A DNA stretch of 64,000 bases. Origin: Variibacter gotjawalensis (GTDB lineage: Bacteria > Pseudomonadota > Alphaproteobacteria > Rhizobiales > Xanthobacteraceae). Below the pieces are notes generated by a model, which saw nothing but the letters and a program-made list of their open reading frames with translations, ran no database searches and was not told where the DNA came from. Both the position numbers and the translations under genes were made by a program. This document shows positions 34,938 through 45,293 of this stretch, one piece after another (position 1 is the stretch's first letter; each line of letters opens with the position of its first letter). The stretch spans positions 1,007,501 to 1,071,500 of the forward strand of contig NZ_AP014946.1 in assembly GCF_002355335.1 (NCBI RefSeq), written 5' to 3'.

Positions 34938-36302
34938 ATGCTGACGAAAGTCGATAAGAAGCCGGTGGCCGCGAAAACCGCGACGCCCAACACGCCTCAA
35001 TACATGCCGGGCTTCGGCAACGATTTCGAGACGGAGTCGCTGCCGGGCGCGCTGCCGCAGGGCCAGAACTCGCCGCAAAAATGCAATTACGGCCTCTATG
35101 CCGAGCAGCTTTCAGGCTCGCCCTTCACGGCGCCGCGCGGCACCAACGAGCGCTCGTGGCTTTACCGTATCCGGCCGAGCGTGCGCCACACGCGTCGCTT
35201 CTCGAATGCGAAATACGCGGAGTGGAAATCAGCGCCGTGCCTCGACGATCACTCGTTGCCGCTTGGCCAGTTGCGCTGGGACCCGGTGCCGGCGCCGAAG
35301 AAGAAGCAGAATTTCATCGCCGGCATCCGCACGATGACGACGGCGGGAGACGCGCAAACGCAAGTCGGAATGGCGGCGCACGTCTACACGTTCAATCAGG
35401 ACATGGACGACGATTACTTCTTCAACGCCGACGGCGAACTCTTGATCGTGCCGCAAGTCGGCACACTGCGCGTCTTCACCGAGATGGGCATCATGGATGT
35501 CGAGCCGCTCGAAATCTGCGTCGTGCCGCGCGGCATGATGTTCAAGGTCTCGCGGCTTGGCGAGGGCGATGTCTGGCGCGGCTATATCTGCGAGAACTAC
35601 GGGGCGAAATTTACGCTGCCGGATCGCGGGCCGATCGGCGCGAATTGTCTCGCCAATCCGCGCGACTTCAAGACGCCGGTCGCCGCTTACGAAGACAAGG
35701 AAACGAAATGCCGCGTCACCGTGAAGTGGTGCGGAAAGTTTTACGTCACCGAGATCGGCCATTCGCCGCTCGACGTTGTTGCGTGGCACGGTAACTACGC
35801 GCCGTACAAATACGATCTGCGCACCTTCTCGCCGGTCGGAGCGATTCTGTTCGACCATCCGGATCCGTCGATTTTCACCGTGATGACCGCGCCATCAGGC
35901 GAGGAGGGCACCGCGAATGTCGACTTCGTGATCTTCCCGCCGCGCTGGATGGTGGCCGAACACACGTTCCGCCCGCCCTGGTATCACCGCAACATCATGA
36001 GCGAGTTCATGGGCCTCATCCACGGCCAGTACGACGCGAAGGAGAAGGGTTTCGTGCCGGGCGGAATGAGCCTGCACAACATGATGCTGCCGCACGGTCC
36101 CGACGCGATGGGCTTCGAGAAAGCCTCGAACGTCGAACTTAAACCCGTAAAGCTCGAGAGCACGATGGCCTTCATGTTCGAGACGCGCTTTCCGCAGCAG
36201 CTGACGAAGTTCGCCGCCGAACTCGAAACGCTGCAGGACGATTACCTCGATTGCTGGGACGGCCTCGATCGCAAATTCGACGGCACGCCGGGGATTAAGT
36301 AG
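34938..36302 (+). CDS. hmgA: Homogentisate 1,2-dioxygenase HmgA
   Basis: 454 residues. Characteristic segments: [87 protein letters not shown] (with the Fe-binding His and Glu region) and [18 protein letters not shown]. It cleaves homogentisate to maleylacetoacetate with a mononuclear Fe(II), a central step of tyrosine/phenylalanine degradation. GGGAGG ribosome site. It starts with an extra about 20-residue N-terminal extension rich in Lys/Pro/Ala. No hmgB/C is visible, so the rest of the pathway is elsewhere. Confidence 0.96.
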   Translation: MLTKVDKKPVAAKTATPNTPQYMPGFGNDFETESLPGALPQGQNSPQKCNYGLYAEQLSGSPFTAPRGTNERSWLYRIRPSVRHTRRFSNAKYAEWKSAPCLDDHSLPLGQLRWDPVPAPKKKQNFIAGIRTMTTAGDAQTQVGMAAHVYTFNQDMDDDYFFNADGELLIVPQVGTLRVFTEMGIMDVEPLEICVVPRGMMFKVSRLGEGDVWRGYICENYGAKFTLPDRGPIGANCLANPRDFKTPVAAYEDKETKCRVTVKWCGKFYVTEIGHSPLDVVAWHGNYAPYKYDLRTFSPVGAILFDHPDPSIFTVMTAPSGEEGTANVDFVIFPPRWMVAEHTFRPPWYHRNIMSEFMGLIHGQYDAKEKGFVPGGMSLHNMMLPHGPDAMGFEKASNVELKPVKLESTMAFMFETRFPQQLTKFAAELETLQDDYLDCWDGLDRKFDGTPGIK

Positions 36303-37055
36303 CTAATGAAACACACGCCCCGCATCGATGACGATCGTCTGGCCGGTCATCGTCTCGGTGCGGCACATAGTGACGACCATGTCGGCGCAGTCGTCCTTGT
36401 CGGCCGCTTTCTTCAGCAGCGACGATGACGCGGAGCGTTCGATCTGCTCGGCCTTGAGATTGGCGGTGGCGCGGGTGCCTTCGAGCAATCCCGGCGCGAC
36501 GCAATTGACCAGCGTCTCGGGCGCGAGCGCGACCGCCATGCAGCGGGTCAGATGGATGAGCCCGGCCTTCGACACCGCGTAAGCGATTGAAGATCCGGTC
36601 GGCGTCAGCCCGGCGACGGACGCGATATTGACGATACGGCCCGAGCCTTGACGCTTCATCACCGGCGCGACTGCTTTGGTCAGCCGCATAGGCCCCGTGA
36701 GGTTCACCGCGATGATCTTGTCCCACTCGGGTTGCGTCAGCCCATCGAGATCCTGAAACCCGATCGATTTGTTGTAGGCAGCGTCGTTGACCAGGATATC
36801 GAGCGTTCCGAAATCCCGCGACACGTCGGCGACGAGCTTGCTCACCGCCGTCTCGTCCGTGATGTCGCAGCCGTAGGCTGCGGTTTTGACCCCATGCTCC
36901 TTGGCGATCGCGCCGGCGACGTCTTCGGCTTGGTCTTTGCTGCGCGCATACATCAACGCCAGGTTGACGCCTTCGCGTGCCAGCGCGTGGCAGATGCGCT
37001 GGCCGAGCCCGCCGTTGCCACCGGTGACGAGGGCGACTTTGCCTTTGAGATCCAT
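36303..37055 (-). CDS. Short-chain dehydrogenase/reductase (SDR)
   Basis: 250 residues from MDLKGKVALVTGG with GGAGGAA 5 bases upstream. NAD(P) motif VTGGNGGLGQRI, NDAAYN (NNAG-like) and catalytic S...YAVSKAG. It reduces or oxidises an alcohol/carbonyl substrate that is not predictable. Its stop abuts the hmgA stop on the other strand with no spacer. Confidence 0.88.
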   Translation of the reverse strand: MDLKGKVALVTGGNGGLGQRICHALAREGVNLALMYARSKDQAEDVAGAIAKEHGVKTAAYGCDITDETAVSKLVADVSRDFGTLDILVNDAAYNKSIGFQDLDGLTQPEWDKIIAVNLTGPMRLTKAVAPVMKRQGSGRIVNIASVAGLTPTGSSIAYAVSKAGLIHLTRCMAVALAPETLVNCVAPGLLEGTRATANLKAEQIERSASSSLLKKAADKDDCADMVVTMCRTETMTGQTIVIDAGRVFH

Positions 37056-37257
37056 GAGCTTCCTCCGAATTGCGGGCGGAGACTGAGGCAGGGTGCGGCG
37101 CATAAGCAAGCGCGCGGCCCCGAGACGTGAAAATATTCCGGGTCCGATAACCGTCCGGGCCGCTTGAGGTTGCCCCCCGGGCCTGCCCCCGCTATAGACC
37201 CGGCGCGGCCCGTAACGGCCGCTTCCCATTCATGAGAATCTTCAGTTTTTCGCGCCC

Positions 37258-38514
37258 ATGGCCCGTATCGTGATGAAATTCGGCGGCACCTCCGTCGCTG
37301 ACGTGACCCGCATCAAGAATGTGGCGCGTCACGTCAAACGCGAGGTCGACGCCGGGCACGAGGTCGCGGTCGTCGTCTCCGCCATGTCGGGGAAGACCAA
37401 CGAGATGGTCGGGTGGTGCCGCGAGGCCGCGCCCCTGCACGACGCGCGTGAATACGACACGGTGGTTGCGGCCGGTGAGCAGATCACATCCGGCCTGCTT
37501 GCGATGACGCTCGAAGACATGGGCGTGACCGCGCGCTCGTGGCAGGGCTGGCAGCTTCCGATCTATACGTCGAACGCGCACGGCTCGGCGCGCATCGCCG
37601 ACATCAACGGCGACGAACTCATCAAGCGCTTCAAGGAGCGCGGTGAGGTCGCGGTGATCTCCGGCTTCCAAGGCGTCGTGAAAGAGACGGGCCGCATTTC
37701 GACGCTGGGTCGCGGCGGCTCCGATACGTCGGCGGTAGCGATTGCGGCGGCGATCAAGGCAGATCGCTGCGACATCTATACGGACGTCGACGGCGTCTAC
37801 ACGACCGATCCGCGCGTGGTGCCCAAGGCGAAGCGGCTCGACAAGGTCGCGTTCGAAGAAATGCTCGAACTCGCGTCGCTCGGCGCCAAGGTGCTGCAGG
37901 TGCGCTCGGTCGAAGTCGGCATGGTGCACAATGTGCGCATCTTCGTGCGCTCCAGCTTCGACAAGCCGGAAGACATCGACCCGTTGTCGAACAACCCGCC
38001 CGGCACATTGATTTGTAACGAGGACGAGATCGTGGAACAGCAGACCGTCACCGGCATCGCCTTCTCGAAAGACGAAGCGCAGATTTCGCTGCGCCGTGTC
38101 GCCGACAAGCCCGGCGTCGCCGCCGCCGTCTTCGGCCCGCTTGCCGATGCGTCGATCAACGTCGATATGATCGTGCAGAACGTCTCGTCCGACGGGAAGA
38201 CGACCGACATCACCTTCACGGTTCCGTCCGCCGACTACGCCCGCGCCAGCGAGGTGCTGGAAGCGTCCAAGAAGAGCATCGGCTACGAGAGCGTCGATGG
38301 CGCGACCGATGTCGCAAAAATCTCCGTGATCGGCATCGGCATGCGCAGTCACGCGGGCGTCGCGTCGAGCGCGTTTAAAGCTTTGTCCGAGAAGGGCATC
38401 AACCTTCGCGCGATCACGACCTCCGAAATCAAGTTCTCGGTGCTGATCGACGAAGCCTATACGGAACTCGCAGTGCGCACACTGCATTCGCTCTACGGGC
38501 TCGATAAAGCCTGA
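37258..38514 (+). CDS. lysC: Aspartate kinase LysC
   Basis: 418 residues. MARIVMKFGGTSVAD (ATP/aspartate site), GRGGSDTSAVAIAAA, YTDVDGVYTTDPR, and two C-terminal ACT domains (from about 265; PGVAAAVFGPLADASINVDMI and GIGMRSHAGVASSAFKALSEKGINLRAI in parts). It phosphorylates aspartate at the head of Lys/Thr/Met synthesis and is feedback-controlled through the ACT domains. Normal length. In relatives lysC is commonly followed by ptsP and prfA; here an FkbM methyltransferase lies between. Confidence 0.97.
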   Translation: MARIVMKFGGTSVADVTRIKNVARHVKREVDAGHEVAVVVSAMSGKTNEMVGWCREAAPLHDAREYDTVVAAGEQITSGLLAMTLEDMGVTARSWQGWQLPIYTSNAHGSARIADINGDELIKRFKERGEVAVISGFQGVVKETGRISTLGRGGSDTSAVAIAAAIKADRCDIYTDVDGVYTTDPRVVPKAKRLDKVAFEEMLELASLGAKVLQVRSVEVGMVHNVRIFVRSSFDKPEDIDPLSNNPPGTLICNEDEIVEQQTVTGIAFSKDEAQISLRRVADKPGVAAAVFGPLADASINVDMIVQNVSSDGKTTDITFTVPSADYARASEVLEASKKSIGYESVDGATDVAKISVIGIGMRSHAGVASSAFKALSEKGINLRAITTSEIKFSVLIDEAYTELAVRTLHSLYGLDKA

Positions 38515-38552
38515 GTGGCCGGGCATCCGGCGCCGATGCTGCAGAGGATGCC

Positions 38553-39575
38553 ATGACGAAGCGGATTGCCTACGGCCAGCGTTTCGAAGACATCCACCTG
38601 ATGCGCTGCTTCGGCGATCAGCCGAGCGGTTTCTATATCGACGTCGGCGCCGGCCATCCGGTCATCGATAACGTCTCGTTCCTATTCTATCTCGCAGGTT
38701 GGCGCGGCATTACGGTTGAGCCGAACCCGAAGCTCGCGCGACTATCGCGTGTGGCGCGCCAGCGCGATACGCAGCAGGAATGCGTCGTCGGCGCCAGCGT
38801 GGGCGAGGCGGCCTATTATCAGGTCGAGGAGTTCCACGGATTCTCGACCACGGTCGCGAGCAACGCGGACTTGGTGCGCGACAATTTCGAGAAAGCCGCG
38901 CATGTCCGCTCGGTCCCGATGACGACGCTGGCGGTACTTTGCGCCGCGCATGCGCCGGCAGAGATTGATTTTCTCAAGGTCGACGTTGAGGGCGCCGAGA
39001 AAGATGTGCTCGGAGGCAACGACTGGACGAAATACCGGCCGAAGGTCGTTCTCGCCGAAGCGCTGGCACCGGTGACGCAGGAAGAAAGCTTCGCCGAGTG
39101 GGAGCCGATCCTGCTGAACAACGGCTATCGCTTTGCCCTCTTCGATAGCCTCAATCGTTATTATGTTGCCGACGAGGCATCGCACCTCTCCGCGCGTCTC
39201 GCCCAGTCACCCGCCAACTTCAACGACTACACGCAGGTCGGGATGTTTAAGGGCGCGGACTCGGACGCATCCCATCCGGACCACGCGCTCGCGCGCCGGT
39301 TGGCTGGTGGCGTGATGACACGCGCTCCGCTGCTCGATTCGGCGCAGATGTTCGATCTTCTCACCGCGCATCTGACCGAAGCGCAGCTTCTCGCACCTGC
39401 GAACAAGGCGGCGTTTGATGGAATCGTCGCGAACCTCCTCGGTAGCCTCGATGGCACGGCAGAGTTTTCGAGTGCTTCCAATCTAAAAACTGTGCGCGAT
39501 ATCTACGCGATGGTGACGCAAACAGAAGCATTCCGCCTCGCCTGTGCGCGAATCTCGGCGAGTTACGCGTGGTAG
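38553..39575 (+). CDS. FkbM family SAM-dependent methyltransferase
   Basis: 340 residues. FYIDVGAGHPVIDNVSFLFYLAGWRGITVEP is the FkbM core (broken here for length: IDVGAGHP, then WRGITVEPNPK), and IDFLKVDVEGAEKDVL is the second signature. FkbM proteins O-methylate sugars or polyketides. The last about 110 residues (from about 230) are an extra helical region outside the core. It lies 38 bases after lysC and is followed by a hairpin terminator. Target unknown. Confidence 0.85.
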   Translation: MTKRIAYGQRFEDIHLMRCFGDQPSGFYIDVGAGHPVIDNVSFLFYLAGWRGITVEPNPKLARLSRVARQRDTQQECVVGASVGEAAYYQVEEFHGFSTTVASNADLVRDNFEKAAHVRSVPMTTLAVLCAAHAPAEIDFLKVDVEGAEKDVLGGNDWTKYRPKVVLAEALAPVTQEESFAEWEPILLNNGYRFALFDSLNRYYVADEASHLSARLAQSPANFNDYTQVGMFKGADSDASHPDHALARRLAGGVMTRAPLLDSAQMFDLLTAHLTEAQLLAPANKAAFDGIVANLLGSLDGTAEFSSASNLKTVRDIYAMVTQTEAFRLACARISASYAW

Positions 39576-39688
39576 CTGCCGTGAGGCTTGCGGCGCTCGG
39601 GGTGCATCGCTATACGGCCCGAAGGGATGCGCCGGGACGATAATATTCCTGCGAATTCCTCCTGTTCGTAACAGGGTTGGCTAACCTT

Positions 39689-39712
39689 AGAGCGCAAAGC
39701 GCTCTATTTTAT
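39689..39712 (+). terminator. Hairpin terminator after the FkbM gene
   Basis: AGAGCGC-AAA-GCGCTCT stem followed by ATTTTATT, 113 bases after the FkbM stop and upstream of ptsP. Confidence 0.7.
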
Positions 39713-39767
39713 TGTTGGGCAGGAGAGACCCGCCGGGGTCGGCCTCATCGCCCATAAGGACCTTGCA

Positions 39768-42032
39768 ATGCGTGGCGCGCTCGGCGGCCCTCGCGTGCTG
39801 CTCCGCCGCCTCCGCGAAGTTATGGCGGAGCCGGTCAGCGCGCAGGAACGCCTCGACAAGATCGTCGTGCTGATCGCTGCCAACATGGTGGCGGAGGTTT
39901 GCTCCGTCTATGTGTTGCGCGTCGACGGCATGCTCGAGCTGTACGCCACGCAAGGTCTAAATCCGGAAGCCGTCCACTTGACCGTGCTCGGTTCCGACGA
40001 AGGCCTCGTCGGCCTCGTCGCGCGCGAGGCGGAAGCGATCAATCTATCGGATGCGCAATCGCATCCGTCATTCTCATTTCGTCCGGAAACCGGCGAAGAA
40101 ATTTATCACGCCTTCCTCGGCGTCCCGATTCTGCGTGCCGGCAATACGCTCGGCGTGATGGTGGTGCAGAACCGCGCGCACCGGACCTATTCGGAAGAAG
40201 AGGTCGAGGCGCTGCAGACCACCGCGATGGTGCTCGCCGAGATGATCGCCTCCGGCGAACTCTCGGCGCTGGCGCGCCCGGGCGCCGAGCCTGCCGCGCG
40301 GCGGCCGCTGCAGGTCACCGGCGTTCCGCTTTCGGACGGCATCGCACTCGGTCACGTCGTGTTGCATGAGCCGCGCGTCGTTATCCGCAACTACATCGCG
40401 GACGACGTGCAGAAGGAAATGAAACGCCTCGACACCGCGGTCGAGACGCTGCGAGACGAACTCGATGTCATGCTTTCGCGCGGCGATGTCGCGGACGGCG
40501 AACATCGCGACGTGCTCGAGACCTTCCGCATGTTCGCGCACGATCGCGGTTGGCTAAAGAAGATGCAGGAGGCCGTGATGACCGGCCTCACCGCAGAAGC
40601 GGCGGTCGAGCGCGTCGAATCCGACACGCGCGCGCGCATGATGCGCCAGACCGATCCGTATCTTCGCGAGCGTCTGCACGATCTCGACGATCTCGCCAAC
40701 CGGCTGATGCGGAAGCTCGTCGGTGCCGAGCATGCTCCGGCGAAAGACGCGCTGCCCGAGAACGCGATCCTGGTTGCCCGCACGATGGGCCCGGCAGCAT
40801 TGCTGGACTACGATCGCTCTCGTCTGCGCGGCTTAGTGTTGGAAGAGGGCGGCGCGACCGCGCATGTCACCATCGTGGCGCGTGCGCTCGGCATTGCTGC
40901 GGTCGGTAACGTCGAGAACGCGACCGGCCTAGTCGATCCGGGCGATGCGATCATCGTCGACGGGCAATCCGGCGAGGTGCAAGTTCGCCCCGCCGCCGAC
41001 ATCGAAAGCGCTTATGCCGAGAAGGCGCGCTTCCGCGCGCGCCGTCAGGCGCAATACGCGGCGCTACGCGACAAGCCTTGCGTGACGCGCGACGGCGAAG
41101 AAGTTCAGCTTCACCTCAACGCCGGCCTGCTGGTCGATCTGCCGCACATTCAGGAAACGGGTGCTGCCGGCATCGGTCTCTTTCGCACCGAACTCCAATT
41201 CATGGTGGCGGCGGCTTTTCCGCGCACCGCCGAACAGTATCGGCTCTATCAGGCGGTGCTCGACGCCGCGGGCGATAGGCCCGTCACTTTCCGCACGCTC
41301 GATGTCGGCGGCGACAAGGTGCTGCCGTATATGCGCGTCGTCGAGGAAGAAAACCCGGCGCTCGGCTGGCGCGCGATCCGCCTCGGGCTTGATCGGCCCG
41401 GCCTTCTGCGCAGCCAGATGCGCGCGCTTTTGCGTGCGGCCTCCGGGCGCTCGCTCAAGATGATGTTCCCGATGGTCTCCGCCATCGACGAATTCGACGC
41501 CGCAAAAGCGCTGCTCGAAGGCGAACTCACCTACTTGCGCCGCCATGGCCATACGCTGCCTGAGCGCATCGACGTCGGCGCGATGGTCGAAGTGCCGGCG
41601 CTTTTGTTCCAACTCGACGAGTTGTTCCAGCGGGCCGACTTTGTCTCGGTGGGATCGAACGACCTCGTGCAGTTTTTGTACGCGGCGGATCGCGGCAACA
41701 ATTTCGTCGCCGATCGCTTCGACGCGATCTCGGTGCCGGTGCTGCGCGCGCTGCGCAACATCGTCCGCAAGGCTCATGCCTATGACAAGCCGGTCACCTT
41801 GTGCGGCGAACTGGGCTCGAAACCGATCGGCGCGCTCGCGCTCGTTGCGCTCGGCTTCCGCGCGCTGTCGCTGTCGCCGTCCGCTGTCGGCCCCGTGAAG
41901 AGCATGCTGCTCGAACTCGATGCCGGCGCCGCGACGCGCCTGATGGACGATCTGCTCGACAACCACGCGCCGAAAATTTCTGTCCGCGAGGAACTCGCGG
42001 CCTTCGCCGCGGAAGCCGGATTGACGTTCTAA
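39768..42032 (+). CDS. ptsP: Nitrogen-PTS phosphoenolpyruvate-protein phosphotransferase PtsP (EI-Ntr)
   Basis: 754 residues. N-terminal GAF domain (about 20-165), then the Enzyme I phosphotransfer domain with active-site H366 in [18 protein letters not shown], then the PEP-binding barrel with [43 protein letters not shown] and [10 protein letters not shown]-Ntr passes phosphate from PEP to NPr and EIIA-Ntr, linking nitrogen status to K+ transport and stress control; the kdp operon in the same window is a known regulatory target type. It stops 2 bases before prfA starts. Confidence 0.96.
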   Translation: MRGALGGPRVLLRRLREVMAEPVSAQERLDKIVVLIAANMVAEVCSVYVLRVDGMLELYATQGLNPEAVHLTVLGSDEGLVGLVAREAEAINLSDAQSHPSFSFRPETGEEIYHAFLGVPILRAGNTLGVMVVQNRAHRTYSEEEVEALQTTAMVLAEMIASGELSALARPGAEPAARRPLQVTGVPLSDGIALGHVVLHEPRVVIRNYIADDVQKEMKRLDTAVETLRDELDVMLSRGDVADGEHRDVLETFRMFAHDRGWLKKMQEAVMTGLTAEAAVERVESDTRARMMRQTDPYLRERLHDLDDLANRLMRKLVGAEHAPAKDALPENAILVARTMGPAALLDYDRSRLRGLVLEEGGATAHVTIVARALGIAAVGNVENATGLVDPGDAIIVDGQSGEVQVRPAADIESAYAEKARFRARRQAQYAALRDKPCVTRDGEEVQLHLNAGLLVDLPHIQETGAAGIGLFRTELQFMVAAAFPRTAEQYRLYQAVLDAAGDRPVTFRTLDVGGDKVLPYMRVVEEENPALGWRAIRLGLDRPGLLRSQMRALLRAASGRSLKMMFPMVSAIDEFDAAKALLEGELTYLRRHGHTLPERIDVGAMVEVPALLFQLDELFQRADFVSVGSNDLVQFLYAADRGNNFVADRFDAISVPVLRALRNIVRKAHAYDKPVTLCGELGSKPIGALALVALGFRALSLSPSAVGPVKSMLLELDAGAATRLMDDLLDNHAPKISVREELAAFAAEAGLTF

Positions 42033-42034
42033 CG

Positions 42035-43102
42035 ATGCTGCAGCCACAGAAAATCGATGCACTGATCATCCGTCACAAGATGATCGAGAACGAACTCTCG
42101 GGCACGCCGGACCGCGAGACTTTCGTGAAGTTATCGCGCGAGCATGCCGAATTGTCTCCGGTGGTCGAGACCGCCAACAACTACCGCGCGCAACTCGCCG
42201 AGGTCGCAGGCCTCGAAGAAATGCTGGAAGACTCCGATGCCGAGATGCGCTCGCTCGCGCAGGCGGAACTGCCTGGCGCGCGCGAAAAACTCGAAGAGGT
42301 CGAGAAGCAGCTGCGCACCGCGCTGCTGCCGAAGGACGCGATGGACGAGCGCAACGTCGTGCTCGAAATTCGCGCCGGCACCGGCGGCGACGAGGCGTCG
42401 ATTTTCGCCGGCGATCTGTTCCGCATGTACGACCGCTATGCGGCTTCGCTCGGCTGGAAGGTTGAGGTTGTCGCGTCGAGTGAAGGAACCGTCGGTGGCT
42501 TTAAGGAAATCATCGCCGAAGTGCGCGGCGCGGGCGCTTACGCCAAGCTAAAATTTGAGTCTGGCGTTCACCGCGTGCAACGCGTGCCGCAGACGGAAAC
42601 TCAAGGACGCGTTCACACCTCGGCCGCGACCGTCGCGGTGCTTCCGGAGGCCGAGGACGTCGACATCGTCATCAACGATGTAGATCTCCGCATCGACACG
42701 ATGCGCTCGCAGGGCGCTGGCGGCCAGCACGTCAACAAAACCGAATCGGCCGTGCGCGTGACGCACATTCCGACCGGCATCGCGATCGTCGTGCAGGAAG
42801 GCCGCTCGCAGCACGCCAACAAGGCCAAGGCGATGCAGATGCTGCGCACCAAGCTCTACGACGAAGAGCGCCAGCGCAAAGACGCCGAACGCGCCGCCAA
42901 TCGGCGCGGCCAGGTCGGCTCCGGCGACCGTTCGGAACGCATCCGCACCTACAACTTCCCGCAAGGGCGGCTGACCGACCACCGCATCAACCTGACGCTC
43001 TACAAGCTGCCGGACATCATGGAAGGCCCGGCGCTCGGCGAGGTTGTCGAGGCGCTGATCACCGAGCATCAAGCCGCGTTGCTCGCCGAGGAACAGGCGT
43101 GA
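42035..43102 (+). CDS. prfA: Peptide chain release factor 1
   Basis: 355 residues from [10 protein letters not shown]. The GGQ loop [15 protein letters not shown] near 228 inserts into the peptidyl-transferase centre, and the codon-recognition region precedes it; [16 protein letters not shown] and [18 protein letters not shown] follow the family. RF1 reads UAA and UAG. It overlaps prmC by 4 bases (GTGA), fitting co-production with its methylase. Confidence 0.97.
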   Translation: MLQPQKIDALIIRHKMIENELSGTPDRETFVKLSREHAELSPVVETANNYRAQLAEVAGLEEMLEDSDAEMRSLAQAELPGAREKLEEVEKQLRTALLPKDAMDERNVVLEIRAGTGGDEASIFAGDLFRMYDRYAASLGWKVEVVASSEGTVGGFKEIIAEVRGAGAYAKLKFESGVHRVQRVPQTETQGRVHTSAATVAVLPEAEDVDIVINDVDLRIDTMRSQGAGGQHVNKTESAVRVTHIPTGIAIVVQEGRSQHANKAKAMQMLRTKLYDEERQRKDAERAANRRGQVGSGDRSERIRTYNFPQGRLTDHRINLTLYKLPDIMEGPALGEVVEALITEHQAALLAEEQA

Positions 43103-43962
43103 TCCTCTCGGCCGGCGCGACGGTCGCGCGCGCCGAGCAGCTTTTATCGCAAGCCTTTCGGGATGCCGGGATCGACACGGCGATGCTCGACGCTCGCTTT
43201 TTGTTACAGGCGAGGCTTGGTGTGGATCGCACCGGATTGTTGAGCGATGCCACGCGCGAACTGACCATCATCGAAGCTGAAGCGTTGTCGCGCGACGCTG
43301 CGCGGCGACTCGCGCGCGAATCCGTCGCGGTCATTCTCGGCGAGCAAGAATTCTGGTCTCTTCCGTTTCGCGTGACGCGCGACACGCTGGTGCCGCGTCC
43401 CGACACCGAGACGCTCGTTGAAGCCGCGCTCACCGCCATCGCGGACCGCGCATCTCCCATCATCGCCGATCTCGGCACCGGCACTGGAGCAATTCTCTGC
43501 TCCCTGCTGCACGAGCGCCGCGATGCCTTCGGCGTCGGCGTCGACATCAGCGCCGCCGCGCTCGACGTCGCGCGCGGCAATGCGCGCCGGCTCAATCTTG
43601 CGACACGCGCGCGTTTTATTCGCGCGAGCTTTACGGCGGCTCTTGGGAATCAACGCGTCGATCTCGTCGTGTCGAACCCGCCCTATATCGGGACCGCCGA
43701 AATCGCGCGGCTTGAGCCGGAGGTGCGACACGAACCGATCCTCGCGCTCGACGGCGGCGCGGACGGCCTGGACGCTTACCGCGCCATCGCGGTGGACGTG
43801 ACGCGGGTCCTGAAGCCCGGAGCGGTCGTCGCGTTGGAGATCGGCGCTACCCAAGAATCAGCGGTCGCTGCCGTTTTCGCGGGCCACGGCCTTACCCTGG
43901 TCCGCCCGGCCGTTCGCGACCTTGGCGGCAACCCTCGGGCTCTGATTCTGCAAAGGAATTAG
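43099..43962 (+). CDS. prmC: Release factor glutamine methyltransferase PrmC
   Basis: 287 residues, GTG start. N-terminal helical domain (about 1-85), [30 protein letters not shown] (SAM) and [12 protein letters not shown] with the NPPY motif near 193. It methylates the Gln of the GGQ motif in RF1/RF2. Domain completeness contrasts with the truncated HemK-like protein at 30289. Confidence 0.96.
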   Translation: MILSAGATVARAEQLLSQAFRDAGIDTAMLDARFLLQARLGVDRTGLLSDATRELTIIEAEALSRDAARRLARESVAVILGEQEFWSLPFRVTRDTLVPRPDTETLVEAALTAIADRASPIIADLGTGTGAILCSLLHERRDAFGVGVDISAAALDVARGNARRLNLATRARFIRASFTAALGNQRVDLVVSNPPYIGTAEIARLEPEVRHEPILALDGGADGLDAYRAIAVDVTRVLKPGAVVALEIGATQESAVAAVFAGHGLTLVRPAVRDLGGNPRALILQRN

Positions 43963-44382
43963 GCGTGGGGGCGGCGTGCCGCATCGCGAAAAAACCGCTT
44001 GGAGAAAGCCCCGAGAACGGCTAGGTTGAGTTCCAGATAAGCCCGTGACAGGACCGCACGAGAGACCGCGATAACCCGCAGGACCTCAAAAGGCGGAACC
44101 AGCAGACGATGACCGTGCCAATGGCCGCCACGTCCGCCTGATCCGGAAAACGCATCTGAAGCTACGCGCAGTCTGCAAGTGAAGGCTGCGGCGTGGGAGT
44201 TTGCACAGCCGCGGCGAGACCGCGCGTTTGGATGGCTTTGCGCAATCGTGACTGACTCAAGCCCTTTGTTTGCAACGCTCTCGGCGTGGCCGCATGGCCT
44301 GCCGTCGCGTCCAAGCTTGGGCCGCGCAGAGAGTTTGGCCGGGCATAACGGTCACTAACCAGAGGGTTATGAAGCGATACCC
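43963..44382. other. 420-base intergenic region upstream of the DUF4167 gene
   Basis: I see no convincing reading frame, tRNA or known RNA. It is unusually long for this compact segment, so a leader transcript or small RNA is possible, but no strong stem or terminator was found by eye. Confidence 0.5.
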
Positions 44383-45174
44383 ATGAGAAACGGTCATCAG
44401 AACAACAACAAGCGTATGCGCGGCCGCAACCGCAAGGGCCAGAACCCGCTGACGCGAGTCTACGAATCGAATGGCCCGGACGTGAAGGTGCGCGGTACTG
44501 CCCACCACGTGGCCGAGAAATATCTCCAGCTGGCGCGCGACGCCTCGTCCTCGGGCGATCCGGTCGGCGCCGAAAGCTACTACCAGCACGCCGAGCACTA
44601 TTTCCGCGTCATTGCGGCCGTGAACGAGCAGTTCCGCCAGCAGCAGCCGAATTTCGGCGAGGGCCAGGGCAGCTACGACGATGGCGAGGACGAGCCGGGC
44701 GAGAATGAGCCGTATGCGACGCGCGAGCCTTACTCGCAGCCGCAGGAATTCCGCGGCGAGTTCCAGCCGCGCGAACAGCGCGACCACGGCGGCGACAATC
44801 GTGATAACCGCGACAACAACCGCGGCCATCGGGATAACCGAGACAATCGCGGCGACCACCGCCGCCACCGCGATAACCGCGACAACAACCGCGACCGCTT
44901 CCAGTCGCGCGACCGCGGTCCGCAGCCTTTCCGCGGCAATGAAGAACAGCCGCGCATCCAGCCGCAGGACGACGCAGCGCTCGAACAGCTCCCGGCATTC
45001 GTGACCGGCGGCATCCCGGCGAGCGCGCCGCAGCCGGACGTTCCGGTCGACGCCAACGGTGCCAACGGGCACGAAGGCGGCGCGGATCGTTTCCCGCTGC
45101 ATCGCCGCCGCCGCCGTCGCAACGGCCCGCGCGAGAACGCCGGTGGTGACGTCGAGAGCGCGCCGACGGAGTAA
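44383..45174 (+). CDS. DUF4167 protein with Asp/Asn/Arg-rich low-complexity tail
   Basis: 263 residues. The first about 80 match DUF4167: NKRMRGRNRKGQNPLTRVYE, VRGTAHHVAEKYLQLARDA and GDPVGAESYYQHAEHYFR. The middle (about 100-185) is a disordered run of DNRDN, HRDN and DHRR units, typical of RNA-associated disordered regions. Family function is not established; an RNA-related role is only suggested by the basic motif and RG/DR-rich disorder. Located after prmC as in many Hyphomicrobiales. Confidence 0.85.
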   Translation: MRNGHQNNNKRMRGRNRKGQNPLTRVYESNGPDVKVRGTAHHVAEKYLQLARDASSSGDPVGAESYYQHAEHYFRVIAAVNEQFRQQQPNFGEGQGSYDDGEDEPGENEPYATREPYSQPQEFRGEFQPREQRDHGGDNRDNRDNNRGHRDNRDNRGDHRRHRDNRDNNRDRFQSRDRGPQPFRGNEEQPRIQPQDDAALEQLPAFVTGGIPASAPQPDVPVDANGANGHEGGADRFPLHRRRRRRNGPRENAGGDVESAPTE

Positions 45175-45184
45175 GCAATAGGTC

Positions 45185-45274
45185 GTCATGGCCCGGCTTG
45201 TCCGGGCCATCCACGGCTTACTTTTTCAAACAATAAAGCAAGACGTGGATGGCCCGCATGAAGCGGGCCATGAC
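45185..45274. repeat. REP-like palindromic intergenic repeat, copy 2
   Basis: The same two 31-base end blocks as at 14099-14188 (here 45185-45215 and 45244-45274), identical in sequence and order, with an unrelated 28-base AT-rich spacer of the same length. It separates the convergent DUF4167 and transglycosylase genes. Confidence 0.9.
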
Positions 45275-45293
45275 GTTTGTGGGTGTCGTTATC

